Part shown: in pieces, positions 33,527 through 45,760 of the stretch
Position numbering within the stretch: the stretch's first letter is position 1
How the letters are laid out: each line of letters opens with the position of its first letter
Source of the DNA: Suillus spraguei
Taxonomy: Eukaryota > Basidiomycota > Agaricomycetes > Boletales > Suillaceae
DNA: 64,000 bases
Assembly (NCBI GenBank): GCA_016800925.1
Contig: JABCPU010000039.1
Location: forward strand, 186,001-250,000
Direction: 5' to 3'
Made by a program: the position numbers and the translations under genes
Notes under the pieces: generated by a model
What the model was told of the DNA's origin: nothing
Seen by the model: the letters and a program-made list of their open reading frames with translations, nothing else
Database searches by the model: none

Positions 33527-35030
33527 ATGAGCCACAATCATGATGAAGAGGAATTCAAGCTTCCAAACAAGGCATCTCTGGTCATCATGATTTCAATGAA
33601 TGTCCTTCTTCAAGTAAGATATCAATGTCAAGCACTATACAACTGCCATTCATTCGAGTTGCTTCCGCCTTCATAGGTCTCATTTTTTATCGTCGTTTCA
33701 TCGTCAAACGAATATGCAGAGTACTTGGGAGGAAATGCCACTTTCTCAGGAGTTGTCATCGGCATTCCGACGGCCTTTGCTGGACTTTCTTTGATTCCCT
33801 TGACAAAGTACGATAAAGGTATGTTTGAGGCATGTCTTCGGACAATATTTTAACATTAAATCTTTTATTCTGTTCTTAGGGATGTACAAGATGCCGCTTC
33901 ATGTCAGTTGCTGCTTCGCCATTCTAGGTCATGTCGCCTACGCTCTGGCTTTCCGAGCCAACTTCTTATATTTGATTCTAATCGGCCGTTGCCTCACCGG
34001 GATTGCATTATCCATGTTCATGTACTGCAAGCGGTACTGCACAGACCCCCGAATTGTTGGTATCAGGCGGAGAACGACACTTGCTAGCTGGTTGGTCATC
34101 GGTCAATGCATGGGCATGAGCCTTGGCCCATTTCTCGGTGGCGTGTTGTATAAAGTCGGGTTCTCAAACTCAACTTTCAACGGTTATACAAGCCCAGGAT
34201 GGGTCATGGCTGGGATTTACGTCGGCTTCTGGGTTTTGGTGACAAAATATTTCGAGGACATTCCTCAACCACCAACCATCGTGGAATTGCAGTCAGCAAA
34301 CGATTCAAACGCTCCCCCCATCGTTTCTCTGGAAGTGAAAGGTGGAGACACAGAGACTTCTCGCAAATATTCATCAGCGCCTACCACACGCGCTACCTCG
34401 CCCGTCAACGAATCACTCAGAGCACAGCTCTCGCTGATTACGCGGTCCCAATGGGGTGTCATTGCATGCATGTGCTGGTTCGCGATGCTCTGTTTTTTTA
34501 TCCTAGGTTCCTGGGAAGCCAATTTGCCTGTGTTTGGTGCCGCTACTGAAAAATTTCAATGGTCTCCATTTGCTGCAGGAAATTTCATCGCTCTTGGCGG
34601 AATAACATCTTTCCCCTTCCTCCTCTTCAACCTCTTAGCCGCACGTCGTATACAAGATCGTCAACTCCTCGCATTCGGTACAACTCTCGGCCTTGCAGGG
34701 CTTGTTATCTTTCTTTCCATCCTTCGTACCGGTAAAGTCAATTACGGCTCACTATTTGCATGTTGGTGGACCGTAGCGCTCGGTTTTAACCTTGCAACCA
34801 CTGTGACTCTCAGTCTACTCAGCAAGCAGCTCCCACCCCAGTGGAACAGCCGCACTTCGATGGCAATTCAATACAGCAATTATACTGGTCGTGTTACGGG
34901 CGCAATCTGGGGTGGTTCAGGCGTTTCAGTGGGGATGTCGAACTTTGTGGGATTGGAGATTGCTATGGTCGGTATTGGAGCTATTTTGTTTACCACATTG
35001 TGGAGGGATCTGAAGACGAAGACGGGATGA
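33527..35030 (+). CDS. Major facilitator superfamily transporter
   Basis: Exons 33527-33613, 33677-33818, 33880-35030 add to 1,380 nt, 459 aa; an in-frame ATG at 33,380 would add 49 residues. The start at 33,527 was chosen because the scrambled copy nearby matches from about here. About 11-12 hydrophobic helices are visible, with FSGVVIGIPTAFAGLSLIPL, RCLTGIALSMFMYCKRYC and GQCMGMSLGPFLGG (like MFS helices 2, 4 and 5), and a polar central loop (about residues 215-270). It resembles the CLN7/MFSD8-like and drug-antiporter branches more than sugar porters. Substrate and membrane are unknown. Confidence 0.82.
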
Positions 35031-35189
35031 CTTACTCAGGGGAAGAATATTTAATATCCATCTATAGAGGCTTTGCGCACGACTTGATCCAATACAACTG
35101 ATTTCCCGGGTGTCTCTGTGTAAACTGACACGACTTTGTCTTCTCAGTAAACCGGTGCTCAGCGCTGCAGCTGTTGATACCGGGAAGGA

Positions 35190-35400
35190 ACTTATACCAC
35201 CATGTACCACTGCATCTTGTCGGTTCTCGCTGTCGCATAGCAATTACGCGACTTTTCGATCGAAGACCTTGAGAGTGCGTCTCCCCTGCCTTGACAACAT
35301 CATTGTTCCCGAATTACTGAAGGCCACTGGTCGCAGGCGACTGAGAAACAGAAGGAGAAAGCGTCGTAGTTTCTTTTACTTTTTGCTTTACTGAACGTTT
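35190..35400. repeat. Dispersed repeat, copy also at 38,640-39,250
   Basis: Shared blocks: TCTCGCTGTCGCATAGCA, GAGAGTGCGTCTCCCCTGCC and a 3' part near GACTGAGAAACAGAAGGAGA. In the second copy about 430 bases separate the first and last blocks. Coding content was not seen; possibly an old LTR or non-autonomous element. Confidence 0.5.
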
Positions 35401-35682
35401 CGGTAGATGAAATTCACCCAGAGCATCCTGTGCATTGTATGAGTATCTCATGTTGGGCCCTCCATAATCCATTTAGAGGTAGTTGCATTTCGTACTTGAC
35501 GTCAAAAACCGTCAATTATAGTTATCTCATATAGTCGTACTAAGTAAGCAAAATACAATATAACCTATTATGCTGGAGTAAAGGGGTGTTGTTGCAAGAG
35601 CGATCGTCAAGATTCTGGATACCTGCTGTGCGACTGTAACATTACATACGTCAGGACGTATACCGCTCTAAAAGTAGCGGAA

Positions 35683-37932
35683 GGCCCCAATGGACACGAG
35701 AAAAAGTAAAAGAAACGGTGAAAATCGACAATAGTATGGATATCTATCAATATACATTGAAACCATGGATCATTGGATTGTATCGACTCGTTTAGAAGTC
35801 TGTATAAAAAACCGGAGGTGTGTATAGTTATCATACGCAGAATGAGCATCACAAGACAGCAGAAGGGTGCACAGTACCAAAACGGAAATTCGCTTCCCAG
35901 CATAACCCGGCTGCTCCCAGCACAACCAGACCTTACTGGGAGTCACCGGTCACTCAAGCTCTAAGAATAAAGATGCGATTTATGGTGTACACAACTGCCA
36001 ACGGATGTATCCTTCAGCCAGTTGCGCAATTCCATATTAGTTGGTGGTGTCATCAGTGAACAGAGTTGTCGCAAAACCGACGAGGGATCTGCTGGTATCC
36101 AACACAGTGTAGAAGCGCTGGAGGAATACGTAGCCATTCGCAAAATCATGCCCTGAGCCAGTGGGTCTGCCAATGCTTTTAACCACGAGATATATAGCAC
36201 CTTCGGCACCATCAATCTGGTCGTTGAGAGAACGAGGCCAGATTTGCGCGTTAGGGGTAAGACTGTAAATTTCCTGTGCAAAATGGTGAACAAGGGGTGT
36301 GAGGGCGGACAGAATTGACGTACCTCGCCAATGTGGAAGTTCAAGGGTTGTAGAGCATCGTACTTGTCAGGGGTGATAGTGAGAAATTTATTCCCCGGAT
36401 CCAAATCAGCGCCGGTTGCAGCCTGGTATTTCTCATAGGCATCTATGGAACGCTGATTAGACCATTATTACTTGCTCACTCTGAATACACACCTGAGGCA
36501 ATCAAAATAAGGGTGGAGCCACAATCGACGATACCAGTGGTGGATTCTAAGATATCCATGGTGCCGTAGGTGATCCTCTGATTGATACCCCAGTACCTCG
36601 CTGAGGGGCCGGTGGTGGTGACAGGACTGAAAGAAAACAATTAATACAATCTGGGTTGATCAGGGTCTGAGGTAGCTTACGTGTATGCAATGCTGCCAGT
36701 GTACATGTCATGGTCAATTTCACCAAAGCTGAGCTCTCCGTAGTCCTCTGCATCCTTAGAGGAGGGCCGGAAAAAGATACCAACAAGGGGCTGAGAAATT
36801 TTTCCTCGGTTATACAGTAAGTCGGTGACAGTCTGAATCGTTTCTTCCGGTGAATTTTGTAGGCTGTCGAATGTCAAGCATGCAGGCCCGATGCCAAGGA
36901 TACCATCAGCATCAATGACGCCCTGCGAAGTAGAAGCGACACCGATTGGCATCCTGGTCATGGTGAGCCCACCAGCGAAGGTGATGGTATCAGTCCATAG
37001 CATTCCTATGGATGATCGTAGGTATTTCCAACTTATGATATTGTTGTATGTCATACCAGCGAAGGAGGCAAAACCCTGACCGTAGCTTTGCTCCACAGGT
37101 TGTTTAGTGTTGAAGCTGGATTTGGTTGGAACGTACCGACGGCCGGCGCCAACCCATGTGATCGCGCTACCGCTGTCGACGGCCAATTTGTCTTAAATAA
37201 TACATTAGCAGCTGCATGTTCTCTCAGTGTTGAACTTACAAATTGTGGGGGGATCCCCGATGCTAACTGATACAATACAGCCATAATTATCGTTTTCCAA
37301 AATAACATGAGCACGTCTGCCATTCGTGCTGTAGTCCCTGAAGGCCGAGAAGTGAGCTTCATCTTGCTGCACGAGGTTAGTACCATTGGAGAATTTTAGT
37401 CTCCTGGTCATGGGGAGGGTGATGCGGGAATTGCGAACTTTAACGAGCGATACTGTGATCGACAAAGTCAGGAATGCCAACAAGGATGCAGTGGAGAACA
37501 TGGCTTACTGGAAAGTCATATCATACTCGGTGGCCCATTATCATATATATATGCTAGCGAACGCGATGACAATGCTTGGAACCTTGGCCACGTCAGTCCA
37601 AAGTAATGAGGAGATAGTTTCAATCCGATTCATCGTGAGTGCGAGGATTCAACTTCCCGATAAAATGTGGCAAGAAGTCATCTGGGTCTTAGTTGTCTGA
37701 AATTTGACATACATATTACACCCCGGTCAGTTTATATATGGGAGCTTAGTCAGGCACTGTGCTAAGAGTGCTCCGTAGCACTCCGTAGTTCCTTGATCAC
37801 TCCTTGAGCGAGACTACTTACCATGAATAACAAGCAAAGCAGTGATTGTAACACAATTGAACGACATATCCGATACGTATCATGACCATAGCAAGTGAAC
37901 AGTACGCCTGCTGTCCCATTAGATAGCATTCT
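35683..37932. repeat. Segmental duplication, copy 1 (partner at 45,750-47,957)
   Basis: Begins at GGCCCCAATGGACACGAGAA and is collinear for about 2.2 kb with the partner, including the aspartic peptidase gene and its upstream region. The start coincides with the end part of a copia RNase H reading frame, whose upstream half is present only at the partner copy. Confidence 0.88.
36037..37501 (-). CDS. Secreted pepsin-type aspartic peptidase, copy 1
   Basis: Six exons: 37501-37240, 37191-37057, 37005-36681, 36626-36493, 36442-36324, 36273-36037. They add to 1,212 nt, 403 aa. A signal peptide and a basic propeptide (SRITLPMTRRLKF) lead a peptidase A1 fold of the polyporopepsin type. The first catalytic site is VDSGSAITWVG in place of the usual DTGSSNTWVG; the second is IVDCGSTLILIAS, with Cys after the catalytic Asp where Ser or Thr is normal. 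GILGIGP and GELSFGEID fit the family. Such enzymes digest external protein at acid pH. The paralogue at 46,105-47,575 shares all introns. Confidence 0.9.
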
Positions 37933-39713
37933 CATTCATAGTTACGGTCAACGAGTTCATGGACAGTTTGCTTGGTAGTGACAAAAACATTACTTGACTA
38001 CCATCATGAAATGACGCAATCCAATGGGGCTTGTTTATTATACCTGGTAAGTATGTGTGAGTAGACGTCTTCGAATTCTTTTATTATATTCGGTCTATCG
38101 GGGAAGATCAGCACACGCAACACATGAACCTAACAATAGTGGTAGTCAGAGTGCGTATGACGTTATAGGTGCACATTTATTATTGCGCGGCCTGCGCGCT
38201 GCCCGTTCAATTGGTGACTCAGACTTTTACCATGTGCTTTTTACTTTTTCTTCTTTGCTAGTATTTTTTGTAGGGCTACATTTATCTTCTGTGTCCCGCT
38301 ACTGCCTGGCACGTCAAACGGTTAACATTAAAGCAAAGAAGGGGGGGTGCTATTGTGAGTCACTTGATCCTCTGGCTCAATTCCCTAAGTATGCTAGACA
38401 TGCGTTATTCCAATCACAAGCGGCTTCAGGAGTGAGCTCACCCGCCAGGAGTTTTGGCAGTTTATTGGGGGCGGATTGTTCTATTATAGCTGATTTGGTC
38501 ATTTTGTGAGTTTTGTAGAGTATATGCGTATGGTTCAGTTCAGGATCAGAAGAAGAGACACATTTACACCTGCCCTTGTACTGCGTCATGCAAATTTGCC
38601 AGTCAACCAGAGCGGAGTTCCTAATTCCTCGAACCCTACGTGACTGCACCTTGTCGCTTCTCGCTGTCGTATAGCAGTTGACTGAGTTTTTGACCCAAGA
38701 TCTGAGAGTGCGTCACTCCTGCCTTGTGTAACAGTTGCCTATTCATCAAAAAGGGCCTTAGACACAGACGTGAGATTTACTGCAGGTAAGGATAAGTGGC
38801 AGTCAGCAGTCTTACATGCTTTAGCATCTGCTATGGACATCCTTCCATTATCTTGTTGTTTCTACACACGCCAAAGCAGGACCTTCTTCATACTTCCGCT
38901 AATCTGCCGCAGTGCCGCTACAACCTACCATAGTCTTCCACTATACATTTCAATGTCCTGCACCTCCCTGTCACCCTTGCATGGCCATCTACTCCCTTAA
39001 CCTCTCCTAGCACTCCGTGCAACCATGATGCAAGTCTCTTATACGCACTTGCATTTGACAGTCCATTATTCATTTTCACATCCCTTATACCGAGCCTACT
39101 TGCTTCGGTTATACTTCTCTTTCGCGTCGTATTAAACACCGCAGTCTGCACCTCGTATACGTTTATTTCCAGTGTAGTTGTTGATGTGACTGAGAGAAAA
39201 AGGAGAAAAAATTGCAGTCTATCTTACTTTTGCTTCGTTGAATGATTCAGCAACTAGGTCAGGACCGTAAGTTAGTCATCTTCTGGCTACCTGCTCTACA
39301 ACCACACCATCACATACGTCAAATCGTATACCCATCTAAAAGTAATTCAGCATGACAAAAACAGATGTTTGCAAGATAATTAACAGATTTTGTGGGGGTA
39401 GTCATACGGATCTAAGTAATAGCACGTAGCGGATAGTAGTATGCCCCAATGGACACGAGAAAAAGAAAAAGAAACAAGAGAGGTTCGGTTGTCGTGTCAT
39501 ATGCCTTGATAATCGATTCGATGGCCTCAGATGCAGAGGTGTACAGATCTAAAAATAAGCTTCAGTACGTCAAGAAACAATGTTGCAGAACAACTGACCA
39601 TTTTGGTGGGGGTGGTGATGTGGATCCAAGTAGTGCAGCCTATCCTTCTTCAAGTTTTGATACTCACCCATCTCCCGAACTTTCTCGCGTATCTCTCCTG
39701 GAAGTGTTGTCAG
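37933..39713. other. Repeat-rich region without a gene
   Basis: Contains the second copy of the dispersed repeat (about 38,640-39,250) and a third short copy of GCCCCAATGGACACGAGA at 39,443. A direct repeat of GTGGGGGTAGTCATACGGAT-like sequence lies near 39,392 and 39,605. The 102-codon frame at 39,449-39,757 is repeat-derived. Confidence 0.55.
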
Positions 39714-39774
39714 CTTTGAATCTCAGAGTTAGGCGAGCTTTTACTGTAAGACGATAAAGATTTGAACGTTTCTC

Positions 39775-42700
39775 TCATGCGGATGATCTCAACAGGATAA
39801 TTACTACTGAGCATTTCAGCCAGTATCTTGCTATTCTGTGTGATTTCACCACGTAATGTCTCTGAAGTTTTTGTGAGCATGTTACGCAACGGGTTGTCTT
39901 GAAACTCTCACTGTGACGCGCAATCTTTTCTAAGATATCTTTAAGAGCCTGGTTGTCCAAACCCGGGGCTTTAAGACACCACAAAAGCGGTTCTATTATT
40001 CCGGCACCAATCATTTTTTCACGTGCATCATCTATATTTTGATCAGTGTGAATTCTCAGCAGCAACATGCAAACCAACCGTAGTCAGCAATAATGCGTAG
40101 ATAATTTATAGCGCTCTTCTGAACGGAGTCGAGCTGAGTGGTTTCGAGCATCTTGCGCAAAATTCCAATAACATTTCTTGGGTACTCGGGCTTATCGGAA
40201 TATTCCGTTGGCTTTCTGACCAATCTGCGTATGGTCTTATCCAGGACGTAGTTCGTCGCTTTCTTGAATAGCCGTTTGGGTGCATTTTTGCCGTCGAAAT
40301 TCCAAGAACCGTTGCAGAGTGATGGTTCATTATCTGGCTGTAACATAATGGGTCGCAAGTGTTCTGCGCGACTCGTAAGAACCACATAGGGTGCAGAAAT
40401 ATCAAATCGCCAAACCATTTTGGAATATCTCTTCAAGGATATCCATACCCTCCCTACCAATTGTTCCGTCAAAGATGCGCTCGTTGATCATCCGCAGCAA
40501 ATGCAGGTCCACTTCAGTGTTCAGTATCCATTCCCTGGCGTCGTCTAAACGCAGCACAGTCAAAATGGTTGACAAAATGCCTCGCAGCACCCACCATATT
40601 TCATGAGATTCAAAAGCGCATCTGCAGCAAACAACGCGTGGTCTCGTTTTGTCAAATTATTGACTATGCTGTCCAGGCCTCCTTTATCAATGATTTTTTT
40701 GCGGAGTTCAGCTGAGACAAATATCAGTTTTCCCACAGAAAATATCTGACAGACCACACCGTGTTTTGATAGCTTTGTGAGCTCATCAGTCGCTTCATTG
40801 CTCTTTTCCACCGCTTTATCTCTCGAGAATGCAATTAGTCTGTCGATGAGCAGACCCCGTGCGAGCTCGCTGCGCACATCCCCTGAGTAGCATAATAAGT
40901 TCGGTAAGCAGGGTCTTCCAATTCGGTTTCAAATACGAACCGAATTCTGCGAGTTTTGTTAAGCCACGCGGTCCACCGCTCAAACCTCGCTTATCGAACT
41001 CGAACAGGTCAATCAAGGTGACAAGAATACCGCTTTCTATAGCCACCTTACGGAATTTGTCTATGTTCAGAAGAGCGTTAGTATTGATCACAGGAATGGG
41101 AAAAGTACTTGGACCATCTTGACAAATCTCGCATAGTGCAGCTACTGAAGCCGGAGTGACAAAGAAATCACGACGCTTTGTCAACCTCTTGAGCCTTTTG
41201 ACAATCTCTACCCGTATATTTTCAGTTAAGGTATACTTCGGGATGTTCTCTAAACACAAAATATCAGAACGAACGTGCTAATTCCCGTGAATCCATGTGG
41301 GGACTGACTGTTTACAGCTGTTAGGACCTTTAACGCAGCAACGACAACGGCTGCGGCTGAAATGCAAATGATGAAGAAGAGCAGAATGACCAGGCGAAGA
41401 CGTACATTTGTCTTTCAACATAACAAGAATTTCTTTGATAAAATCGGGTCGTCGGAGAAGTATGCGAGATGTTTCACCTTTAGTTTGATCATATATGAGG
41501 GAGCGGGTTTGAAACGATTTAGGGACCATGCAACTAACCGAAGTGTTGGACAAGGTATGACAGTGTCTTCATTGCAATCAATTGGACTTCGCGGTTATCG
41601 GCCGTTCGACAGAGCTCGAGGACTCGATCAATCAGATCATCTTTAAGGAGCTTCTTCCTTAGTGATTTGATTCCGCAAAGAGCTGGAAGAGCTGCACAGG
41701 CTCTGCCTTGGTGCGTTGGATCCTCATCTTTGAGCATAACGAAAATATCGAGATTATCTATTATACTTTCCGTGATCTCATCTTTCTTGACTGTGCGTTT
41801 CTGAGAGTTTGTCAAGGTAGCAATAGAGAGACAAAACATACCGAGTCCGCAGTACGCAACGGCTGCGCTGAGGCGCACTTGAGGATCATGTTCTTCTTCG
41901 GCAATCTCATCATCTATGGTCTGCTTGAAATCCGCTGGCGGAGATATCTCCTCGTCTTCTTCTGCATATTCAATACCTGCAGTATTTTTGCCGCGAATAC
42001 CAAGTATGGTTTCTAGCGTCTCACGTGGATTCACCTCCTGCACCGCTTCAACTCCGAGTTCTACAATCCGTAAGATGAGGTCAGTATGTCAAAATCATCT
42101 GACATCTCACCAAATGAACACATGAAGGCCAAGCGATCGACATAATCGAGCACGTGCTTCTTATGAATCGTACCAACGAGAGCCTCTGCGGTGGAGCGCT
42201 TGAAAGGAACTTCCCAGGTATGATTTTGTGCTAGTGGGTCTTGTGACCGCTCCTGCTCGTCGGTGCCAACATGAAAGTAGATCACCTCAGGCCATTGCTG
42301 GAGATTTCTCCAGAAAGTTGCTTTCGACCGGTAATGGGGCCGAAATAGAACCGACGCATGGACCTTTTGACCGGGTAAGATGATGCGACCTTTGCCAAGA
42401 TGCGGTCTACAAGTCTTCAATGTGTAAACAGAATGGAGTAACATTGCCACTCACAATTGCGTATGCTCGTTAGAGTTGTTGTAGCGAAGATGCCTAACAG
42501 GCAATATCTCAAGCGTCCACCACGGGAACGTTAACGAGTTGGTAATCTTGGGTTCCGTCAAGTCTTCAGATGTGAAAGCTACCTTTGGAGGATTGAGCCG
42601 AAGCCCCGCCTCGGAAGCTTCTTCACGCATCCATAATAAAGGCATATCTCGAAAAGTGAGCGCACTGTCTGACTTCTCCCTTTTCCCACCACCGCTAGAA

Positions 42701-43878
42701 CAAGTTGTCAAACATTAGCTTTCTGATGCAGGGGAAACATACACATCCGAATGACTACCAGCAAACCAAACCTCCTTAACAGCATGTTCATCCTTGGGAG
42801 TTGACACCGATTTGGATTTAGATCGATCGCTCATGCCCCCATAGACATACTCGGGTAGGAACTTCACCCTGCGCTCGTCTAGCGCAAGTGCATGACGGAA
42901 GTAGCAAATGTGATCGCATGTATCAGTGGATGGTAAAATCTTCTCCTTCCGGATACCAACAGACGAAACGGTGTCCCTATGTGGCATGTCATCATGCTGG
43001 GATCCTGGCACTCAGGGATAATACTTACCATACGCCGATGAAATGTATTACTACGCATTGTCTTGAGAACGTCGATTTGAATCCTGCCGCAAGTTCCTTG
43101 TCCTTATTCTCTCCACTGTTGATGGCGGAGTAAAGCTGGAAGGCACTGCTGGCGTCAGCTGGTCGGTCAAGAACGATAATCAAATACACTCACTAGGGAA
43201 TCTGTTCTATGTTGCCGGGTAATATGAGCCCCATCTTTCAAAAGAGGAATGAATAAGAAAGATCATTGATCATAGATTAAAGTTGGTAGGTACTTCGTGG
43301 ATCATTCCTGCTAATACACGAACTTGATATGCACCTCTCGAAAATCCTGGCCTCGCATTTTAGTATAGTTTGCTATATAAAACGTCCAAGGAACTTACCA
43401 AACATGAAGATCTTATCACCAGGACGGTACTTGTCTGAGAGCCATCTGTAGGCGCCCATTATGGTTTGGCTGATGTTACTGCACTACCATCATCGCGAGC
43501 CGTGAAGGTAAAATATACGATACTTACAATGCAAAGGCCAGATCAAAGACACTCGAGATCTGCTTCATCAAGTGTGCATGGTCCTTAGCATACGTTCCTA
43601 CACCACTGTTGTAGTACGTTAATTGTGTGCGATCCTTGACCATCTCGCTATATAGTTCGACGATATTGGTGTTCTGAGTACGGATATTAATTTCAAGAGA
43701 ATAAGAAGACATGCGCGTTGGACAACTTACTTTGTCACCATACTTGTTTGACGTTCCATCTGCAAACTTGAATGATCGTCATGGAACTGTAGCTGAAACA
43801 CGCACCAATGCATATAACCAGATTTCTATCAGATTTCCTGTCCTTGGGACATTTACATGACCCGTCAAGGTCGCTCAT
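39775..43878 (-). CDS. DUF2235 (Tle1-like) hydrolase fused to armadillo-type repeats
   Basis: A multi-exon gene starting at ATG 43,878. The N-terminus RNLVICIDGTSNKYGDK, NTNIVELYS and YYNSGVGTYAKDH is the DUF2235 opening. The nucleophile motif GFSRGAYQVRVLAGMIHE (about 43,290-43,345), WDTVSSVG with the Asp, and WFAGSHSDVGGG with the His complete a plausible Ser-Asp-His triad of the Tle1/T6SS phospholipase-like alpha/beta hydrolases. After about 42,060 the protein becomes helical ARM/HEAT-like repeats (VRLSAAVAYCGLG, GRACAALPALCGI, VQLIAMKTLSYLV and more). Near 39,900 the conserved reading moves by one base; the alternative frame would end near 39,714. Lipid-related hydrolysis is inferred from the domain, not shown. 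Confidence 0.8.
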
Positions 43879-44396
43879 AATCTTGAAGAGAAATCGTTAG
43901 CGACTCCCTAATCTGTAGCTGTAATTAGGGTCTGCCCCAGCAGTAAATGGAATACGTGAGATACTCGATGGGTTCCCTTGCATCAATAAGGTTTTATATT
44001 GTTCTGAACAGATTATGATATGCCCACGAGGTACAACCATACGACAACCTGCGCATGAACTGCGTGTGGCCCCCGTGGCGACACTACACCTGACCCCCTG
44101 AAGAAGCGCGACGCTAGATCTATGAAAACGCGGTATAATAGTTCGCTATTTTGCACACACGTGTTGCAAACCTCATGATTGAAGCATCTGGTACACAGCA
44201 AGCATATACGACATCCTTGGCGTCAGATGCCAACGTTGGGCGTCTTGTTCTTATGAACGCAGAAAGTAAGGGATCGAAATGATGAATGATGAGGCTGCAT
44301 TGCGAGGACACCAAAAATCTGGGGTGTGGATGAAATTGTTCAATGCGAAATCACAGGTTGAGTACAAAGCTTACGTTTAAAAAATATATTAGCATC

Positions 44397-45026
44397 CTAA
44401 AACGCTCGTAGGGTATCGAAGATCAACCGATCTTTGTCCTCAACCCATGCTGGTGCAAGGCTTGCAAGCCTCATGGTAGAAGAATCATCATAAAATGTAA
44501 ACGCAGCCGAAGGCGCCACCGTTACGTCGTTAATAAGTGTGGGAACATTTCGTAAAGCGCTTGCCAGAATCATTGAATGTCCAAAAGCGTAACGTAGCAA
44601 GGCATTATACTCTGCAACGTTGGCTTGGTCTGGACAATTATAAAGCGTGATAGTGAAGTCAATAAGAAATCACATCAGGAAGCCTCGCATTTTGAATAAC
44701 CAGCCGATGACGAGTTTGACCCTGAACAAACTCTGTTATAGCACAGTTGCCTACAGACTCTATTTTGGAGTTCCACAACACATGCACGCTGCATTCGCGA
44801 AAGAGGGAGACGAGATCAGGAATTGATGAGACATTGCGAAGCATAGAAGCGTACCACTATGAGCACGCCTGAAGTCGAACTGTCGATATAATTTTGTCAT
44901 CAGCATGTCATCCTCGATCGTAGGCTTTCTGAGAAAATATGAGCAACACATGTGTCTCCCCCTGGTGTTATCGTCGCCACTTCTGCACCGCAGTAAACTG
45001 ATCCAATTGGTTAAATTCTCTTGCAT
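44397..45026 (-). CDS. Hypothetical protein or gene fragment, three blocks
   Basis: Three protein-like blocks read in order on the minus strand: 45,026-44,850 (MQENLTNWISLLRCRSGDD), 44,844-44,659 (VLWNSKIESVGNCAITEFV) and 44,600-44,397 (LRYAFGHSMILASALRNVP to DRLIFDTLRAF). Intron-like sequence separates them, but I could not find splice sites that keep all three in frame, so the gene may be broken. I recognise no family. It sits just upstream of the DUF2235-ARM gene on the same strand. Confidence 0.4.
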
Positions 45027-45229
45027 GCGCTAACATTCGGCTGAGCGCGAATTTCGAAATGAATGTCCTCGCCGGGCGCTGCTATAAATAATTATACCTT
45101 GCTGCTCGTTTGTCACATTTTTGTCACCAACTCAGTTTACATTTGCATACATAAAGTATGAATAACTATATTTGAAATTGAATCATTTTATAGTTCCCAC
45201 GCCCACAATATCATGGGGTGCCACTGCAT

Positions 45230-45760
45230 CTCCAGTATACGAGGTTAGACAAAGTCTCAGTGAGTGTGAAGAACAACGCTATATATTATAGCTACCTAGA
45301 CAAAGTCTAGACCACAAGTCAGCAAGAATTGAGTACGAGTAACGGTCGTATACGTACCTCAGCGAGTGTGAAGAACAACGCTGAGGTAGGACTTCGTACA
45401 GGCAAACATTAAGTACCAAGTGTCAAGGAAACTGTGTGACGGAGGAAGCCACCAGTGTTAGTGATACTGGTGGTGACTACACGTGGTGTCGAAGGTGCAA
45501 GAAGCGATGAGATATGTAAATAAAGAAGAGATGTCCTGGAGGTTAATCATCCGGGACAAGTGATAGCTGTACGTATCGGATTAATCGTCCAACATCTAGA
45601 ACTACATGGGTTCAGTGATTCTGACTGGGCCAGATGCCCAGAAGACCGGATCTCAATCCCCGGCTACGTCTGGTTCTTCAATAGCGGCCCTGTCTCCCAC
45701 TCGTCCAAAAAGCAACTCATGCTCTTTCTTCTACCGAAGCTGAGTACATGGCCCCAATGG
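45230..45760 (+). mobile_element. Ty1/copia remnant with RNase H fragment
   Basis: 45,590-45,750 encodes LHGFSDSDWARCPEDR, GYVWFF, GPVSHSSKKQL and, after a frame change, TEAEYMAP. This is the signature end of copia RNase H (SDADWAG...SSKKQ...STEAEYMA). Upstream, a 22-base element AGTGTGAAGAACAACGCT occurs twice (near 45,265 and 45,366), the second within a CCTCAGCG/CGCTGAGG hairpin, as in an LTR or leader region. Leader-like sequence thus sits directly before the pol end, suggesting an internally deleted copy. Confidence 0.7.

Noticed and set aside
39449..39757. 102-codon frame starting MDTRKRKRNKR
   Set aside because: Begins inside the repeated GCCCCAATGGACACGAG junction and ends opposite the DUF2235-ARM gene tail; repeat-derived.
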